A stretch of DNA of 64,000 bases, from assembly GCF_027943255.1 (NCBI RefSeq), contig NC_072893.1, positions 36,726,001-36,790,000 on the forward strand, written 5' to 3'. The notes under the pieces are model-generated. The model did not search any database and had not been told where the DNA came from. It worked only from the letters and a program-made list of their open reading frames with translations. Position 1 is the stretch's first letter. Every line of letters begins with the position of its first letter. The translations under genes and the position numbers were made by a program. This document shows positions 1 to 12,233 of this stretch, in pieces. This stretch comes from Anastrepha obliqua (Eukaryota; Arthropoda; Insecta; Diptera; Tephritidae).

Positions 1-1143
1 CAGAAAGAACCACTCTTATTTTACCGATTTATTTATATGAATACGACGAATTAGTGTAATGTGAGTATTCAATTCAATAAAAATGTTATTTTCCTTTTTA
101 AAAGAAGTTCGCTTGTATGCTATTGGAAGAAATTTTGCGTTGAAACTAACTTATAAATCTTATTCATTGAGGGCGGCCTCGCAACACTTGAGCTCTTTTG
201 GCACCTACAATTTTTAACAAATCTATTATTTAAACAAATCTATAATGTAAATTAAAATTATATATTATAGCATCCAACAATTTCACTCGCAAAGTGCCAT
301 TCCCAAAGAATTAAAGACGTCTCTCTGCTGTCTTTCTGCACTCAAAAATATTATTACCGCACTCCCAATAGAATTCATTTTTTTTTTCACAAGAAAAGAA
401 ACAAAAATGCAAAATAAAGGTAAATAAATAATTGTTTATGCTAAAATTTGTTCGTTTACTTCGTGCCAGCTGGTGGTGGCACATCAAATTTGGCATTGGA
501 GTTTTGGTAGCACTTTTTTGAGAGCTCAGATGCATTCAGTGATAAGGCTATACATTTTTTATAGACTCGAATTATGTGAGAGAGTTAGCAGAATTTAATT
601 GAATAAGTGCTCATTGAAATTCAATTCCGATACGACTATCTATTTGGCCATTAACACTAACAATGGCATCAGTCTAAAAGATGCAGCGAGATAATTTTGT
701 GCAAAAAAATCTCTAATCAGTTAGTTGCCCATCACAGTACATCATGTAACCCCTTAGGATTGCAGCATATTAATACCACTACTTATTTATGTAGAGTAAA
801 GTGTAAAAATAAAAATGATGTCAAGATTCTAAAAAAATATACAGCCATGGACAGATAAATAGCAGAAATGTGAAACTTATATAATATGTTAAGTTAAGTT
901 TTTAGTACGAACTCTGCTTTGATCAAATAATTGTCAGTCAATGAATTGATTATTGTTTGTTTACCGATTTTTTTCGAAGGAATTTTTTGTGTTCTATTTA
1001 TTTATGCTTATTGCAGTTTTGAAGTGGACACAAAGGTAGCACATTTCAACTTGTGCAGCGGAGAGTAAAACTTTAATATTGTTTCAGTCACTTTTAGTAT
1101 AACTTTTTGTTTCTTAAATAAAATTTTAAAGTAATTACGAAAA
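1..1143. other. AT-rich stretch with no recognised feature
   Basis: No reading frame here resembles a protein family I know. The longest frames are short and low in complexity. I see no RNA gene, no inverted-repeat element and no array. Confidence 0.5.
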
Positions 1144-1832
1144 ATGGGACGTGAAAAACATTGCACGCCGGAGAGTCAAGACTCATATACCGTATGAGTC
1201 AAAACGGAAAAAGCTATGCATAAATAGCTGAAATGATGATGTGCTCTCGGAAAATGGTTTATAATGCTCTTAATTTAGTTAAGAAAGATTCATCCTATCT
1301 AAGCAAAAAAACGGAAAGAAATCCAAAGCCGCGAAAAACTGATGTTAATGTACATAGAGCTATAATATGCAAGAGCAAAGCAGATCCTTTAAGTCGGCAC
1401 GGCAAATAATGCTGGAATCTGGTCTGCAGGTGTCCAGAAAGCTTGTAAGAAGGCGACGAAGCCCAGCTGTTTCGCCGCATAAGCAGAAAAAAACCACTCC
1501 TCTCAAAAAGACATATCAAACACCGACTTGCCTTTGCAAAAGCCCAGAAAGGCAAATCTATTCAGTTTTGGAAAAATGTATTTTGGACCGACGAAACCAA
1601 AATAAATAGGATGGGACCAGATGGCGAAACTATTGTACGTCGTCCAAAAAATCTAGCGCTAAATCCTAGGTTCACAAAGAAGACGATTTAACACGGCGGC
1701 GGAAGCATCATGCTTTGGGGAGCTTTTTCCTGGCATGGTGTTGGGCCGATTGTTTGCGCGGTTGGTAAAATGGATAGATTTCAGTATCTGGTTATACTCC
1801 AGAATAAAATGGAGCCATTTGAGTCTGGTGAA
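1144..1832 (+). pseudogene. Tc1-like transposase fossil
   Basis: Read across frame breaks, the plus strand gives a Tc1-type DNA transposase. It starts at an ATG followed by GREKHCTPES, then has a helix-turn-helix region (FKSARQIMLESGLQ near 1390-1430), then NRMGPDGET and RRPKNLALNPRFTKK, and the block GGGSIMLWGAFSWHGVGPI around 1695-1750 that lies in the DDE catalytic domain. There are in-frame stops within the first 35 codons and several frame changes, so it cannot make an active enzyme. The catalytic C-terminus is missing; similarity stops about where an oppositely oriented transposase fossil begins. Terminal inverted repeats were not located. Family assignment to Tc1 rather than mariner rests on remembered motif wording. 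Confidence 0.8.
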
Positions 1833-2321
1833 TTTGAGAGCGATTGGTGGACGTTATGAAGTTTGGAACGTTGTTTTTAGCCATTTTTGGTTCACTTGAG
1901 CTTTGTGAATTTGCAGTTTCCCGATGATATTTCGCATTTCGGCCAAGCGAAGCAACTCCTTCGCTCTCTCAAGTCTGACTTGTTGCTGCTTTGGTGGCTT
2001 TGGATCTTGTAAGGCTTCACTTTGACACAATTTTTCAATATGCAGCGGATGCTACGGTCAGATATTTATATTTTCAGTTCTTTCGGCATTTGATTGGCAC
2101 TTCGTCGGGGATTTCGTTCAAGTCGCTTCTTCACGTTTTGAACCATTTCACGTGACGTTGCAGTCTTTTGATGACCACCTGCATGACGTTTCGTGATGCT
2201 ACCAGTATTATTGGAAAGGATTAATGGTGCGATAAACAAAAACTTTATTTACTTTAAGGTACTCGAGCTCACGAACAATGGCCAAATATAATGCAATCAC
2301 ACTTTTACGTTTGAAATCCAT
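1833..2321 (-). pseudogene. second Tc1/mariner-superfamily transposase fossil
   Basis: On the minus strand a Met-Asp-Phe-Lys-Arg-Lys start (ATG at 2319-2321) leads into a DNA-binding region. Pieces such as KKRLERNPRRSANQMPKELK and PPKQQQVRLERAKELLRLAE are recognisable when frames are changed. These match the N-terminal helix-turn-helix half of a Tc1/mariner lineage distinct from the plus-strand fossil it abuts. The catalytic half is lost. The tail-to-tail junction with the neighbouring fossil suggests one inserted into, or recombined with, the other. Confidence 0.7.
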
Positions 2322-2773
2322 TACTGATTTTATTTTTTCGCGCTAACGCCATTTGTTTCGCTATTAGCTTTAATTAAAAATCAAAGTCACCATGGCACCA
2401 CCTAGCCTTGACTTGCATTGGTTAATTTTTCGCCACCACACACATCTCTACAAGCCCTGCAGGAATACCCTGAACTAGTTAGACAAATTTCTGATACGGA
2501 ACTAGCGTCATTTCGACAATTGGGAACCACTGCGTTGCTAATGTTGCGAGTAGCGACATCTGTCTTCAGAGTGTGTAGAGCAGTGTTAAAACAGGCAATT
2601 GGTCGATGTGAATTTTATTACTTATAATTAAAGTACAAAATTTAAAATGTTTTAACCACGCAAAAATTGACTACTACCTATATATAGAATTTTACGGCAG
2701 GGACAGCGGGGACAGCGTTTAATTTCTCATAGATATAATATGAAAACCATGGAAAACGGGCCGCAGAACATAC
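2322..2773. other. no recognised feature
   Basis: A 69-codon open frame at 2418-2627 (plus) has no family resemblance I know and no supporting signals. I see nothing else. Confidence 0.4.
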
Positions 2774-2776
2774 TTA

Positions 2777-3588
2777 TGGTTGAATTAGAGGTGCCATACC
2801 ATAACACCATAAACGATATTTCTTGTCTGTTACTATACCCATAAACAGCTGATATTTACTTATGCAATCATTTAATTGTTCATTTCGAAAGTGATGGAAC
2901 TAAAGAAAAGATACCAAAAGGAGCTATATATGCCAAAGGAGGGCATGGAAGCGCAGAAGACGATGTCGCGCCTATTAAAAGTGTTCGAAATAAATAAAAA
3001 CAATGAACATGAAAAGAAGCACAGGTGAAAATTGCAAATTAAAACTCACCTTATTAAAGTGAACTGAACGCGAAAAATAAGGTTACAATAAATTCAGCTA
3101 AACGGCGATCAGCTGTTATCAGCTGTTCTGATATCTATGGGTACGGCTATAGCCTTGGCAATATGGTATGGAAGCAAGGATCATAGATTCCAGGTTTGAC
3201 CTTGTGCCATGATGAAAAACGAAATTGTGAGAGTAATTTCGGCTGTCACGCCATCGGGGATTCGGTAGCAGAATACTGCCCGCTCGTTTCCCATGTATAC
3301 CATACTCGTCCATTCAGTCGTTCAGACGGCAACGAAGCAGCATAACCGAATGATTTGTTTCGTATATCACCAACACAGACTCAGTTTTATCATAAATAAA
3401 CCGCTGTCTTGACTTCGGTTACGTCAACCAATCAGCTGGTTCTTTCCAATTCGCTGAGCGCCGGTTAACGATCTGATATTGACCACAGTTTTTGAAAATT
3501 TTTCACCATGGAATGAAACCCCCGCCCATAAAGTAGGTTGGAACAGCTGATTTATATGCGTATGGTTATGGCACCTCTAATTTAACCA
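2777..3588. mobile_element. 812-bp PIF/Harbinger-like MITE with TTA target duplication
   Basis: The ends are inverted repeats: the left end reads TGGTTGAATTAGAGGTGCCA and the reverse complement of the right end TGGTTAAATTAGAGGTGCCA, 19 of 20 identical. The element is flanked by TTA at 2774-2776 and at 3589-3591. A 3-bp TWA duplication with short inverted repeats is typical of PIF/Harbinger elements. No transposase frame is inside, so it is non-autonomous. The interior repeats the motif CAGCTGTT several times. Confidence 0.72.
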
Positions 3589-3591
3589 TTA

Positions 3592-4330
3592 TTCTCATCT
3601 CTTGCATTTAGCATCACTTCCCAAACTTTTGCTAAATGGATGCAGCGGAAACCAAATTACACTTCGCAGGTCATGGTCCCGCTCGTTTCACCAATTGATT
3701 ATATGAATGATTTTAAATTCACTAGAAGCACAACGCAGGTGGCATTGGTGAATTTCCCTGCAGGGTACAAGTGCACTTACGGAGCTGCCCACCTTCATGT
3801 ATGCAAATGCAAAATATAGCAAAAAAAATGTCTTTGCATGAATGTGCGCGTTCACGCTCACTGCGTTTTGGGTGTGTGTGAGTGCGTGCAGCATAATTAG
3901 AAGCTTGGCACATCGTGGACGGCAAAAAATCTGTTCACCTGGAACTATGTAATACCTTCGGGAGTCACGTATTTGCCACTCGAACTGTTGGTTCCACTAA
4001 TGTGACTTGTTGATGTGTGTAATTAGCTTAATAGTGGATACGTTGCATAAATTATGAGGGTTCTAGGTTTATGTAGAAATACGTTCATAACCTCCGCGCG
4101 AGTTCTTATCAAACACAAACTCCTTCGCCAGGAACTGGTATGTTTTTCATTCAAGTTGGAACCATCACTAGTCCGCGTTATCTTTTTTCATATAAACCAC
4201 TGGTGATTTTTAGTAGGCGAACCAATGGGAAGAGGCGTCCTTTCACGTCCTGCCTTGGTCGTTCCAATTGTTGCCCGTTTTAATTAGTCCACCTTGCATT
4301 AATTTGTCAATAGTTTTGCTCTAATATACC
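3592..4330. other. no recognised feature
   Basis: Short open frames on the minus strand at 3688-3925 overlap each other in two frames and show no family resemblance. I see no mobile-element ends here. Confidence 0.4.
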
Positions 4331-5330
4331 TGCCAGCAAGATATATCGCGTGCAGTGCGGCAATAAGTGTACACTTTAAGTAAGTGGTCAAATACAGACG
4401 ACGGCCACGGCAAAATTCTGGTTGGCATGTCGGAGCATCCCGAACTGGTGGACTATGCACTCCTGCGTACACTTGCCATTACAACGTTCACGACCCTCCT
4501 ATCCTCAAGAGAAGAGTGGGATCGAGACGATGTAAGACAGTGCGAGTCAATCCATTTATGCACAGATGGCTCAAAGCTCGAGGGCAAGGTGGGCGGAGGG
4601 TATATTCCGAACATCTGAGGATCTCCTTTGACTTTCAGCTTCCCGACTACTGTGGTATCTTTCAGGCTGAACTGATGGCAAGTAATGATAGCCAGGCGGC
4701 GATAAAATCCCTCACAAAGCAGTTGACAACCTCAAAGGTAGCCATGAAATGCCGCACATCTCTTAACGGAAAGGCTGAGTCATTTCACCTAAAGCTAACA
4801 GGGGTTTCTGACCATTGCGACGTTGAGGGTAACTGCAGAGCCGCTGAACTAGCGAGACTCGGCTCTAAATTGACCGATGAGTACACAGACCATAACATGG
4901 GTATACCCTTACAAATATCTATGCTGCTTATATTTAAGGAAATCGTAAAAGCAGTGAATAAAAAATGGGGTAATGAAACCATCTCAATGCTTAACGCACA
5001 AAATCTCTGCTAAGCCAACATAAGCACAGTCTAATTCGGTTATTACGGGGCACTGCTTAATAGGTATGCACGTCCAGAGAATGGGCGTGTGAGCACATGA
5101 CTTCTGCAAAAGTTGTCTAGATGAGAAAGATGAAGAGACGATCTCGCACCTTCTAGATTTACCATTTAAGGTAGAGAATTCTTTAACTACTTGAAAGTTC
5201 TCCGTAGTATGGAAATAAGGTATTTATTTTTAATTTGAAAAGTGCACTGGTTTTAGGAGCGCCGCGCGGCATCACAATGAGTCTTGAGTGTGTCCCACAG
5301 TGGCCAACCGCTTCAACGTAACCTAACTTT
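4331..5330 (+). pseudogene. I-type LINE 3' end: RNase H domain and tail
   Basis: The plus strand holds the C-terminal part of a non-LTR retrotransposon polyprotein spread over two frames. RNase H landmarks are in order: CTDGSKLEGKVGGG near 4559-4601 (first Asp), FQAELMAS near 4660 (Glu), a degraded SDSQAAIKSL-like block near 4685, and the remnant of the HRDIRGNEIADELARxGS region at 4800-4870. A Cys-rich tail (FCKSCLDEKDEETISHL) follows near 5100. Apurinic endonuclease and reverse transcriptase are absent, so it is 5' truncated. The segment near 5300 resembles a LINE 3' untranslated end. It is a dead copy. Confidence 0.8.
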
Positions 5331-7200
5331 TTCTCTAACGGGAGTTCATTGTATAATGGTCTAAAAAATTGTTGCTTCGAAAATTGGTGAAAATAAATTC
5401 GTATAGATCAGTTCCCCCGTTCCGAATATGAACCGAATCGGACCATAAATAGAAATATTTTTGAATTTTTCTGAGAATAACATTTGCAGTATAAAACATA
5501 ATCTATATTACGCTCTAAAAATTTCTTCACCTATCAGTGAAAGTCGCACCGCAGACATTCACCCGAAATTCATGAGGCATCGAAAGGGCGGATTGCTTAG
5601 CGAAATTTGGCGCTAAATTAAAATTCATGGATCAGAACCATTTGCCCACATAAAATAAGTTATAAACGAATGAGGAGACAATACATCAATACCGCATTGG
5701 ATGGAAAGTCCCGCACAGAGGCAGGCAAAACAATTTATCCTTCCTTCGAGAGAGCATTAAGCAGCTCCTCCACCTGTATAGAGAGGACTTACCAACACTC
5801 ACTGGATACTAGGCAGAACATTCTAGTCTCCGTTATCCTTTCAGGTAACTAGGGCTAGTAAAAGCAAGCGCCTGCCATATTTGTGAGCTGGACAATGGAA
5901 ACCCAGAACAACCACTCTGCGAGCGCGTAGCTCTTGCAAGGTGAAATCTCGCACAGCTATGTAGTGTGACTCTAAATCCATTGGTGATAAGGAAACAAGC
6001 CCTAAGGAGGTGCTTAAATTCGCGATCAACCCAATAGATCACATTAGAGGTTGCAGTGCACTGTGGCCCAAGAAAAACCAACTAATCTACTCGCTTCACA
6101 AAGGCACTAATCAAGGGGTTCTTGCGAGGTGATATAAGCCACATAGTTGTGATAAAGAAACCGCTCTGAAGACACCTTGTGCGTTTACGTTTCTTCGCCC
6201 CATTCGCCCACAGAAACTATGTAATTTTTCTTGATTCACGCTTCACGGCTCAGCGAATTCTGGCAACACATGCAACACTCACAAAATGAAACATTAACAT
6301 TCCACTTGCGTTCACCTAAAAGTGCTGCTGTATAACGGTGCCCATTCCTCTATACATGTCATTTGTATGTATGTGGCGATCTCCATGTGGGGCTGTATGC
6401 CCTCCATGATTGAAATAGACTGGTCATAATTATTCATTAATCACTTAACTTTGCGCACAAAAAGTTTACTGCTTGCTTTTCTTCACTTTTCGTCTGCTTT
6501 TGTCTACTTTTTTCACATTTTCTAGATTTATGTATTTTTTGGTTTTGCTCTCACCGACGCTTTCTGGCTACTATTATGCGTACTATTATACATACAAACT
6601 GATTTACACTCCCTGCAGCCTACATATATTGCATGTGTGGGCGTGCATTCAGAACATTAACTGCCCCATTAAGCCTCACTCCTCCATTATCGCATGTGTC
6701 AGTTGTTATGTCACGCTAATACATTTGCGATGTTTGCTTTAATTCTTTGCGAAGTTCTATCATTGAAATTGTTTTGTGGTTATGGTTGCTAAACGTGTTT
6801 GTGCTGGTGGTCGCACAGCCTTCTGATTATGGTCACGCGTCCGTTATGCTCAGTACTAACTGGTTTGTGCGATGGCTCGTTGCCATTATATTGGCCAATA
6901 AGAAAATTTTATATGGCGTGCATAATCATAAATTTTACGTCATTGACGCTACTGCTGTTGCGGCTTGCTCAAGGCCAATTCACGGTGACAATGGTGCCTG
7001 GTGAAATGGAGGAAAGTTTGTAGAACAGCTACTACGGAGACATATCATTCATAATATTTCAGATTCTAATGAATGCCAGAGCATGTCTAGTTCGCTTTGT
7101 GTGCAATAATATCCATAGTACGAGGGTTCCATTTATATTTTGCGTACAATAATGAAAATACTATAAAATAATAGTGAAAATGGCCTTATTGTTTTTTTAA
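5331..7200. other. mostly featureless; one low-copy repeat at 5860-6066
   Basis: I recognise no gene. The minus-strand translation at about 5860-6066 contains LLRACFLITNGFRVTL and RFHLARATRSQS. It resembles the plus-strand translation at 42247-42474 (FLRLFVPYQNGFKVTQ, SLRLARATYSQW), so an unidentified repeat family has a copy at each place. The rest is T-rich with hydrophobic accidental frames. Confidence 0.4.
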
Positions 7201-8215
7201 ATATTTTTCTTGGATGTCAATATTTCTGTACAAGACTTTACCACTGATCAAGTGCACAGAGTTACTCGCATCATTGAAAACGCTTTTAAGGAAAAAAAGG
7301 TGTGCTCTACTGTCTTTCTGGACGTGTCTAAAGCATTTGACAAAGTTGGCCACGATGGGCTCCGCAACAAAATAAATACGCTTCTGCCAACACAATATTA
7401 TAATATTCTAAAATCGCACCTATCGGTTCGTTTTTTTCCGAATTAAATGCGAAGACACACATTTTGAACTTGAGGAAATAAAAAGCTGGCGTCCCACACC
7501 GCACCGTCCTGGGGTCCATTCTCTATATTCGTTTTACATGTGATTTGCCTAATGACACAAATTGCTCCACAGCAACTTTTGCTGACGGCACAGCCTTATT
7601 GTCGGTTAGAGAAACTCAGATTGACTCAATCGAAAAACTTCAAATTTATTTAAATAAAATCTCCGAGTGGTCCACTAAATGGCGCATAAAACTAAACGAA
7701 ATAAAATCGGTCATTTAAACTTCACACAGAAGAAAATCAAATATCTGCCACTACACATAAACGGCGTGCAAATCCCGTACCACAGTACCGCCAAATACTT
7801 AGCTATAGTAATATAGATTCCAAAAAAAAGAGGATCAGATGATCAGATTAAAAATTTGTACTGGCTTATGGGCAACCAATCAGCCTTATCCATATACAAT
7901 AAAATTCTTTTTTGTAAGTAGGTGCTTGAACCAATTTGGACTTATGGGATTTAGCTATGGGGCTGCTCAAGCTCAATCAATATAAAATCCTTACAAAGAT
8001 TCCAAAATAAGGTACTACGATGCGCTGTTAACGCACTTTGGTACGTCCGCCACACCGATATCGAACGCGACCTTGGCATGGAATCAGTTGCCACTTCGAT
8101 CAACATAAGCGCTAAGTCTCATGTGAAAAGACTACGCCACCATGTAAATAGCGAAACCTTAGCCCTAATTGATCCCGACAAATGGAAAGAAAGGCTGAAA
8201 TGACAGCACTACTCT
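7201..8215 (+). pseudogene. Jockey-type LINE reverse transcriptase fossil
   Basis: The plus strand encodes TTDQVHRVTRIIENAF followed by the conserved reverse-transcriptase block STVFLDVSKAFDKVGHDGL (7306-7362), the first catalytic Asp region of Jockey-clade enzymes. Past a frame break come GVP, a degraded ADGTALLS in place of the usual F-A-D-D motif C (about 7575), and EKLQIYLNKISEWSTKWRIK. The second Asp of motif C is lost and there are several frame breaks and stops. ORF1 and the endonuclease are absent. The sequence peters out near 8200. Confidence 0.82.
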
Positions 8216-8227
8216 AAGCAGACAGGT

Positions 8228-8740
8228 CTGCAGAGGCACACCGCAAGGTGGAGTCCTCTCCCCTCTTCTTTGGATTTTGGCAGTAAACTCCCTATAGCTG
8301 GCCCTGAAAAGAGAAGGTTGTCACGTCACTGCTTCCGCAGATGACTTAGCAATTGCCGTTAAAGACAAATATCCTAACATCCTTATGGATATTCTGCGCT
8401 CTAACATGGCCGCACGTAGAAGCTGGACTGAGAGCAGGGGACTCGATATAAATCCCGCAAAAACTGAAATAATTCTCTTTACAAAGAAACATAATCTCCC
8501 CGCTAATTTTGAAAGGTGTGGAGATTCCTTTGAAAGAGAATGTCAATTACCTAGGACTCATATTAGGGAGGAAACTCACGTGGAAATCTAATATTGAGGA
8601 AAGATTAAAAAAGGCCAACGTTGCATTAAATACTTGCAAAAAAGCGATCGGTATCAAATGGGGAGTCACCTCGTATTACGCACTGGCTCTATACGTCTGT
8701 AGTTAGACCAATCTTAATGTATGGAATACTTGGCTGAAGG
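8228..8740 (+). pseudogene. I-type LINE reverse transcriptase fragment
   Basis: A separate LINE relic starts at RGTPQGGVLSPLL (motif B) and runs through ASADDLAIAV (motif C; Tyr replaced by Ser), the thumb pieces RGLDINPAKTEIILFTKKH and NYLGLILGRKLTWKSNIEER. One frame change separates the two halves near 8500. It belongs to the same broad family as the fragments at 24373-25628 and 54730-56550 and directly follows the Jockey relic. Confidence 0.8.
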
Positions 8741-8760
8741 CTGAAATGAAAAAAGAAACG

Positions 8761-9133
8761 TACCAGCTCACGCAGTAGTCCACTTCTCTCCAAGTCTTGT
8801 GCAGAGCATTATTAAATTTAGTTGTATTGCACAAAATTAAATCCAAATAGTTCGTTAGTTTGAAATTTCTCAACTAGTTACAATGTAAAAAAAAACCATT
8901 TTCACTTAAACCAATTTTCAGAGCACTTTTGCCACTTCGAAAAGGATACCTCTAAAACGAGCTGTTTAAAGGCACCAACTTCAGGCATTGAAAAACGTTG
9001 AGCTCCCATTTTATTTTTGATGTGCGGAAACAAGAATACATCATTAGGCGCCAAATAAGGGTTGTAAAGCGGGTGGATGGCTCACTAATTCAATCTTTTG
9101 GGTGCTCAAAAACTCCCTTGTCTAAACTGATAC
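8761..9133 (-). repeat. left 373-bp direct repeat flanking unit A (mariner debris)
   Basis: This segment, from TACCAGCTCA to CTAAACTGATAC, recurs in direct orientation at 14845-15218 with scattered differences. Part of it translates on the minus strand to the C-terminal part of a mariner transposase (degraded PPYSPDLAP region, then LEVSxSEWQKCSENRFK). The two copies bracket duplicated unit A exactly. Confidence 0.85.
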
Positions 9134-10930
9134 GTTGCGTTGAGAAATTGGGAAAGTCTGAACCAGTGGCAATCCGGACAGCCAGAATCACAAGGACCTG
9201 CGGATGACTGAAGTGCCCGGATTATGGATGATACTTGAAGAATAGCATTCCAGTATGAAACTTGAACACTTAACACTATTCACAGTAACTGCCTGAAAGT
9301 TTTTTTATCCTGAAAACGAATATGACCTTGAAAATGCTCCAGCACGTCAGGATTTTTGGCAATTTGAGGTTAAATAGTCAAAAAATGCAGATTTTTTTTG
9401 AGCAAGGTAAAGCTTTTCTTTTAATTTTCCACAACGGCATCGCAAAGTACTACTCTTCAGCTTTAAAATCAATTTTTAAAAATATTTTTTCGATTAATAT
9501 ATATATCCTAAAGTTTCCAATCCAAATAGAATATCAGTCGATTGACTTTGACTAAATTCGAAACTAGGCTGTAAAACATCATCAATATCCTCAGGTGACA
9601 CAGGGACAGGAAAGCTCGGGCCATGTTCTACCGGCTGATCAACTGATGTAACATTATTTTTATTTTTGGAGTTATATCCACTAACATCTATACAGCAAAA
9701 ATAACAATCGTCTAAATGGTTTTTTTGCTCTCTCCATACCATGGGTACTGCAAATTTAAAAGCTTTCTTCGTTTTTTTAAACCATTTCCTTAGATCCTCT
9801 ACACAAACATAACATACTTTATGCGGAACCCAACACTTGTCTTGATTACTGATTTCTAAACCAAAATATGCAAAGTAAACTTTTTTTACAAAGTCAGTAA
9901 TTTCCCTTTGATGTTTTTTAATGACAAAATTACCACATATGTAGCAAAAAGCGTTAGGAGCATTTTTACAATCACGTTTAACCATTTTAATTTTGAATAA
10001 AAAACGCACAGCAATTTGAGGTTATAACTCACTAAAAGAAAGCTAACAGCTGTTAAATTTATAAGAACTACCAACTTAAAAACATTTTTCTTCATTGCCA
10101 ATCTGATTACATTTTAATAATGTTGCCAACTAAAAAGTATTTAAGAAGTTAAAAATATATCCGATACATTTTGGTACATAAACTTTATTTTTACTTAATT
10201 GTAAAATGTGAAAAGTTGATGGGTGATATAACTTTTTAATAATTTTTTTCGTAATCAGGACACCAAATTACAAAGTAATTAGTTAAAATTATCGAAAAAG
10301 TTTTTTGGTTGTTGGCCTGTATTATCATTCGCCCAAATGCGGCAATTCTGCTTATTGACGAAACCACTGAGGTGAAAATGTGCCTCATCACTGAAGATGA
10401 TTTTCTTCGAAATTTCTTCACTATTGCCATTTCCTGCCTCCATTCTGACCATTGACGACGTTTGAAATTATCAAGAGGCTTTAGTTCTTGAGTCAATTGC
10501 ACCTTGTAAGCGTGTAAATGCAAGTCTTTATGCATAATGTTCATCAACGACGAGCGTGAGAGGTGCAATTGTTGGGCACGCCGACGGGTTGAGGTGGACG
10601 GCTCTTCAACCACTCTATAGCGAACAGCAGCAATATTTTCTGCAGTACGAGCTGTACACGCATGCACTGGTGTTTCCACATCTCCTACAGACCCGGTTTG
10701 CTCAATCTTTTGCACCATTTTTCCGATTGTACGCACATTTGGACGATTAAATTGACCTGTTTTCATAATAAGCCTGAATAACTTTAACGCATTGCTCGAT
10801 TATGTATCTTTCCATGGTTCAAATTAAGTTAGTCTGAAATTGAAAAATGTCAAATGAAATGCAGAAAAAACTTGACGTTTAGGTGGTGGTTCACATTCAA
10901 CATCGGTCCTTGAAATTTAACCACCCTTTA
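9134..10930 (-). pseudogene. mariner-like transposase fossil, split by an insertion (unit A)
   Basis: The N-terminal and central parts lie at about 10318-10766 and the C-terminal part at about 9134-9296. Between them is a 1.0-kb foreign insert. Recognisable pieces are the HTH text NRPNVRTIGKMVQKIEQTGS, LSRSSLMNIMHKDLHLHAYK, LTQELKPLDNFKRRQWSEW and DEAHFHLSGFVNKQNCRIWA in frame-shifted form (first catalytic Asp region). The 5' flank at about 10895-10930 has the sequence GGTGGTTAAATTTCAAGG, probably a terminal inverted repeat. The start region is frame-broken. Unit C retains an uninterrupted central part. Confidence 0.8.
9494..10009 (-). pseudogene. N-terminal fragment of an arthropod Cys-rich repeat-associated protein (unit A)
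   Basis: The open frame codes 171 residues; the likelier start is the second Met (9985), which begins MVKRDCKN. Zinc-binding-like pairs are visible: CYICG, CYVC, and CYFCCIDVSGYNSKNK. The run FAVPMVWREQKNHLDDCYFC and the PVEHGPSFPVPVSPE segment match a family I remember from aphids, mites and other arthropods as multicopy single-exon genes of unknown function, normally several hundred residues longer. Only the N-terminal quarter is present. Relative to the copy in unit B, a 16-nt gap after NSKNK alters this segment. It lies inside a mariner fossil in the same orientation. Function unknown; I treat it as a truncated mobile or multicopy gene relic. Confidence 0.6.
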
Positions 10931-11344
10931 TATGACAAGTATCAAGCTTGAACCCTTTTGAGCGTATCAAGAACACTTCAGCACATCTTATTGATTCACG
11001 ATTTTTAATTGCTACTTTTTTTTGTGGAATGGGTCACTTGGTCTAAAAATCCACATTATTTTTCGAGATGTCACCAAATAATGGTTCTGTATTAAAGAAA
11101 AAACGTAAAACGTTCGCTGCCGCTATTAAGAAATTTTGATCCAGGTGCTTGTTTTTTATTTTCGAAAGAAAAAAAGAGTTCATTGGACGTAAATCCTCCG
11201 GCGTTGTAGTGACGAAATGGATAGGCAAGCAATTTCAACAAGAGATGCAACTTCAACAAGAGATGCAACTCGGAAGAAATTTCAACAAGAGATGCAACTC
11301 GCAGTGACAAAGATATGAAAAAACCAGAAATAATCGTCTAATGC
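10931..11344. other. shared intergenic sequence with a short local repeat
   Basis: No gene is recognised. At about 11229-11300 the phrase CAACAAGAGATGCAACT occurs three times within about 70 bp; unit B has the same triplication and unit C a single related copy. Confidence 0.6.
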
Positions 11345-11865
11345 TGCAGGCTACCATGTTTCAAGCCCCGGCGAAGTCGATCAGCTTCTGTCTGTTACCG
11401 GATATTTCGTAGTGCAGGCTGAGTTTCCCGACGGTGCGACCAAATATTCCCTCTTTGCTCACCTTGGTATTGAAGTCGCCAAGCACGATTTTCAAGTTGT
11501 GGCGGGGGCAGCGCTCATAAGAACGTTCCAGGCGCTAATAGTAGCAATCTATGGGGCCACCATCCTCTTCCGTCGGGGCGTGCGAGATGTTGAAAAATCT
11601 CGCTTTGAAGCGAGACACTCGTCCACCGGAGTGAACGGCAAAACGCTCCTTTACCTGGCAGCTGTAGTAGACGTCGCAAGGTAATATGTTTTTCTTGCCT
11701 TGCCCCGTCCATCGCATCTTTTGGATGGCAGTTATGTCAGCCTTTGTTCTTACGAGCACGTCAACCAGCTGGGCAGAGGCACCTTCTCCATTAAGTTCTC
11801 ATTCGATACTTTGTTTTCGTTTTCATCGGAGGTATTTTTACATTGCAGCGCGCAGCGTGCAGATA
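11345..11865 (-). pseudogene. RTE-type LINE endonuclease fragment (unit A)
   Basis: Minus-strand translation across frame breaks gives DVLVRTKADITAIQKMRWTG, CDVYYSCQVKERFAVHSGG, FKARFFNISHAPTEED, YERCPRHN and GRTVGKLSLHYEISGNRQKL ending in IDFAGA. This is the apurinic-like endonuclease domain of RTE-clade LINEs (the IxExRW and HAPT blocks are characteristic). Reverse transcriptase is absent. Units B and C carry the same fragment, so it was present before the duplications. Confidence 0.8.
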
Positions 11866-12229
11866 TACTAGGCTGTTTCACCTTCTCATATTAGCGCGCT
11901 CCCAAACGGGTGTTCGGAAGCTACCCTGAGAATACTTGGGTGAAAGCCCGAAGTTGTGAGCTGCTTGGACCATATGCAGAAGAATTGGCCTGACCACTCC
12001 CAATCGGAAGGCGTTCAAAGACTTTCCCGACTTGCGTGAACTTCTACATATGGAGCCATCCTTCCATATTGTACTTACTTTGAAGTTCATTGGGATTTAT
12101 ATGTTAATAAAACCGCCAATACCTGTTCGATTTAAAAATTGGTTTTTGTTTTTCACAGATTGTATAAACTCTTAGTGTTTCTAAAACTTTTTGCATATTG
12201 AGGACATTTTCTGTGCAAGAAAAAATGCT
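11866..12229. other. shared non-coding sequence
   Basis: A minus-strand open frame at 11878-12090 (NFKVSTIWKDGSICRSSRKS) is kept in units B and C but resembles nothing I know. Its conservation is explained by recent duplication. It could be a piece of a LINE upstream region. Confidence 0.4.
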
Positions 12230-12233
12230 TTAA

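Noticed and set aside
4384..5013. 209-codon frame as a host gene
   Set aside because: It carries degraded RNase H motifs of a LINE and changes frame against its own homology.
11412..11894. Plus-strand frames over the RTE endonuclease fragment, repeated in B and C
   Set aside because: Antisense to a recognised coding fossil; repeated only because the unit is duplicated.
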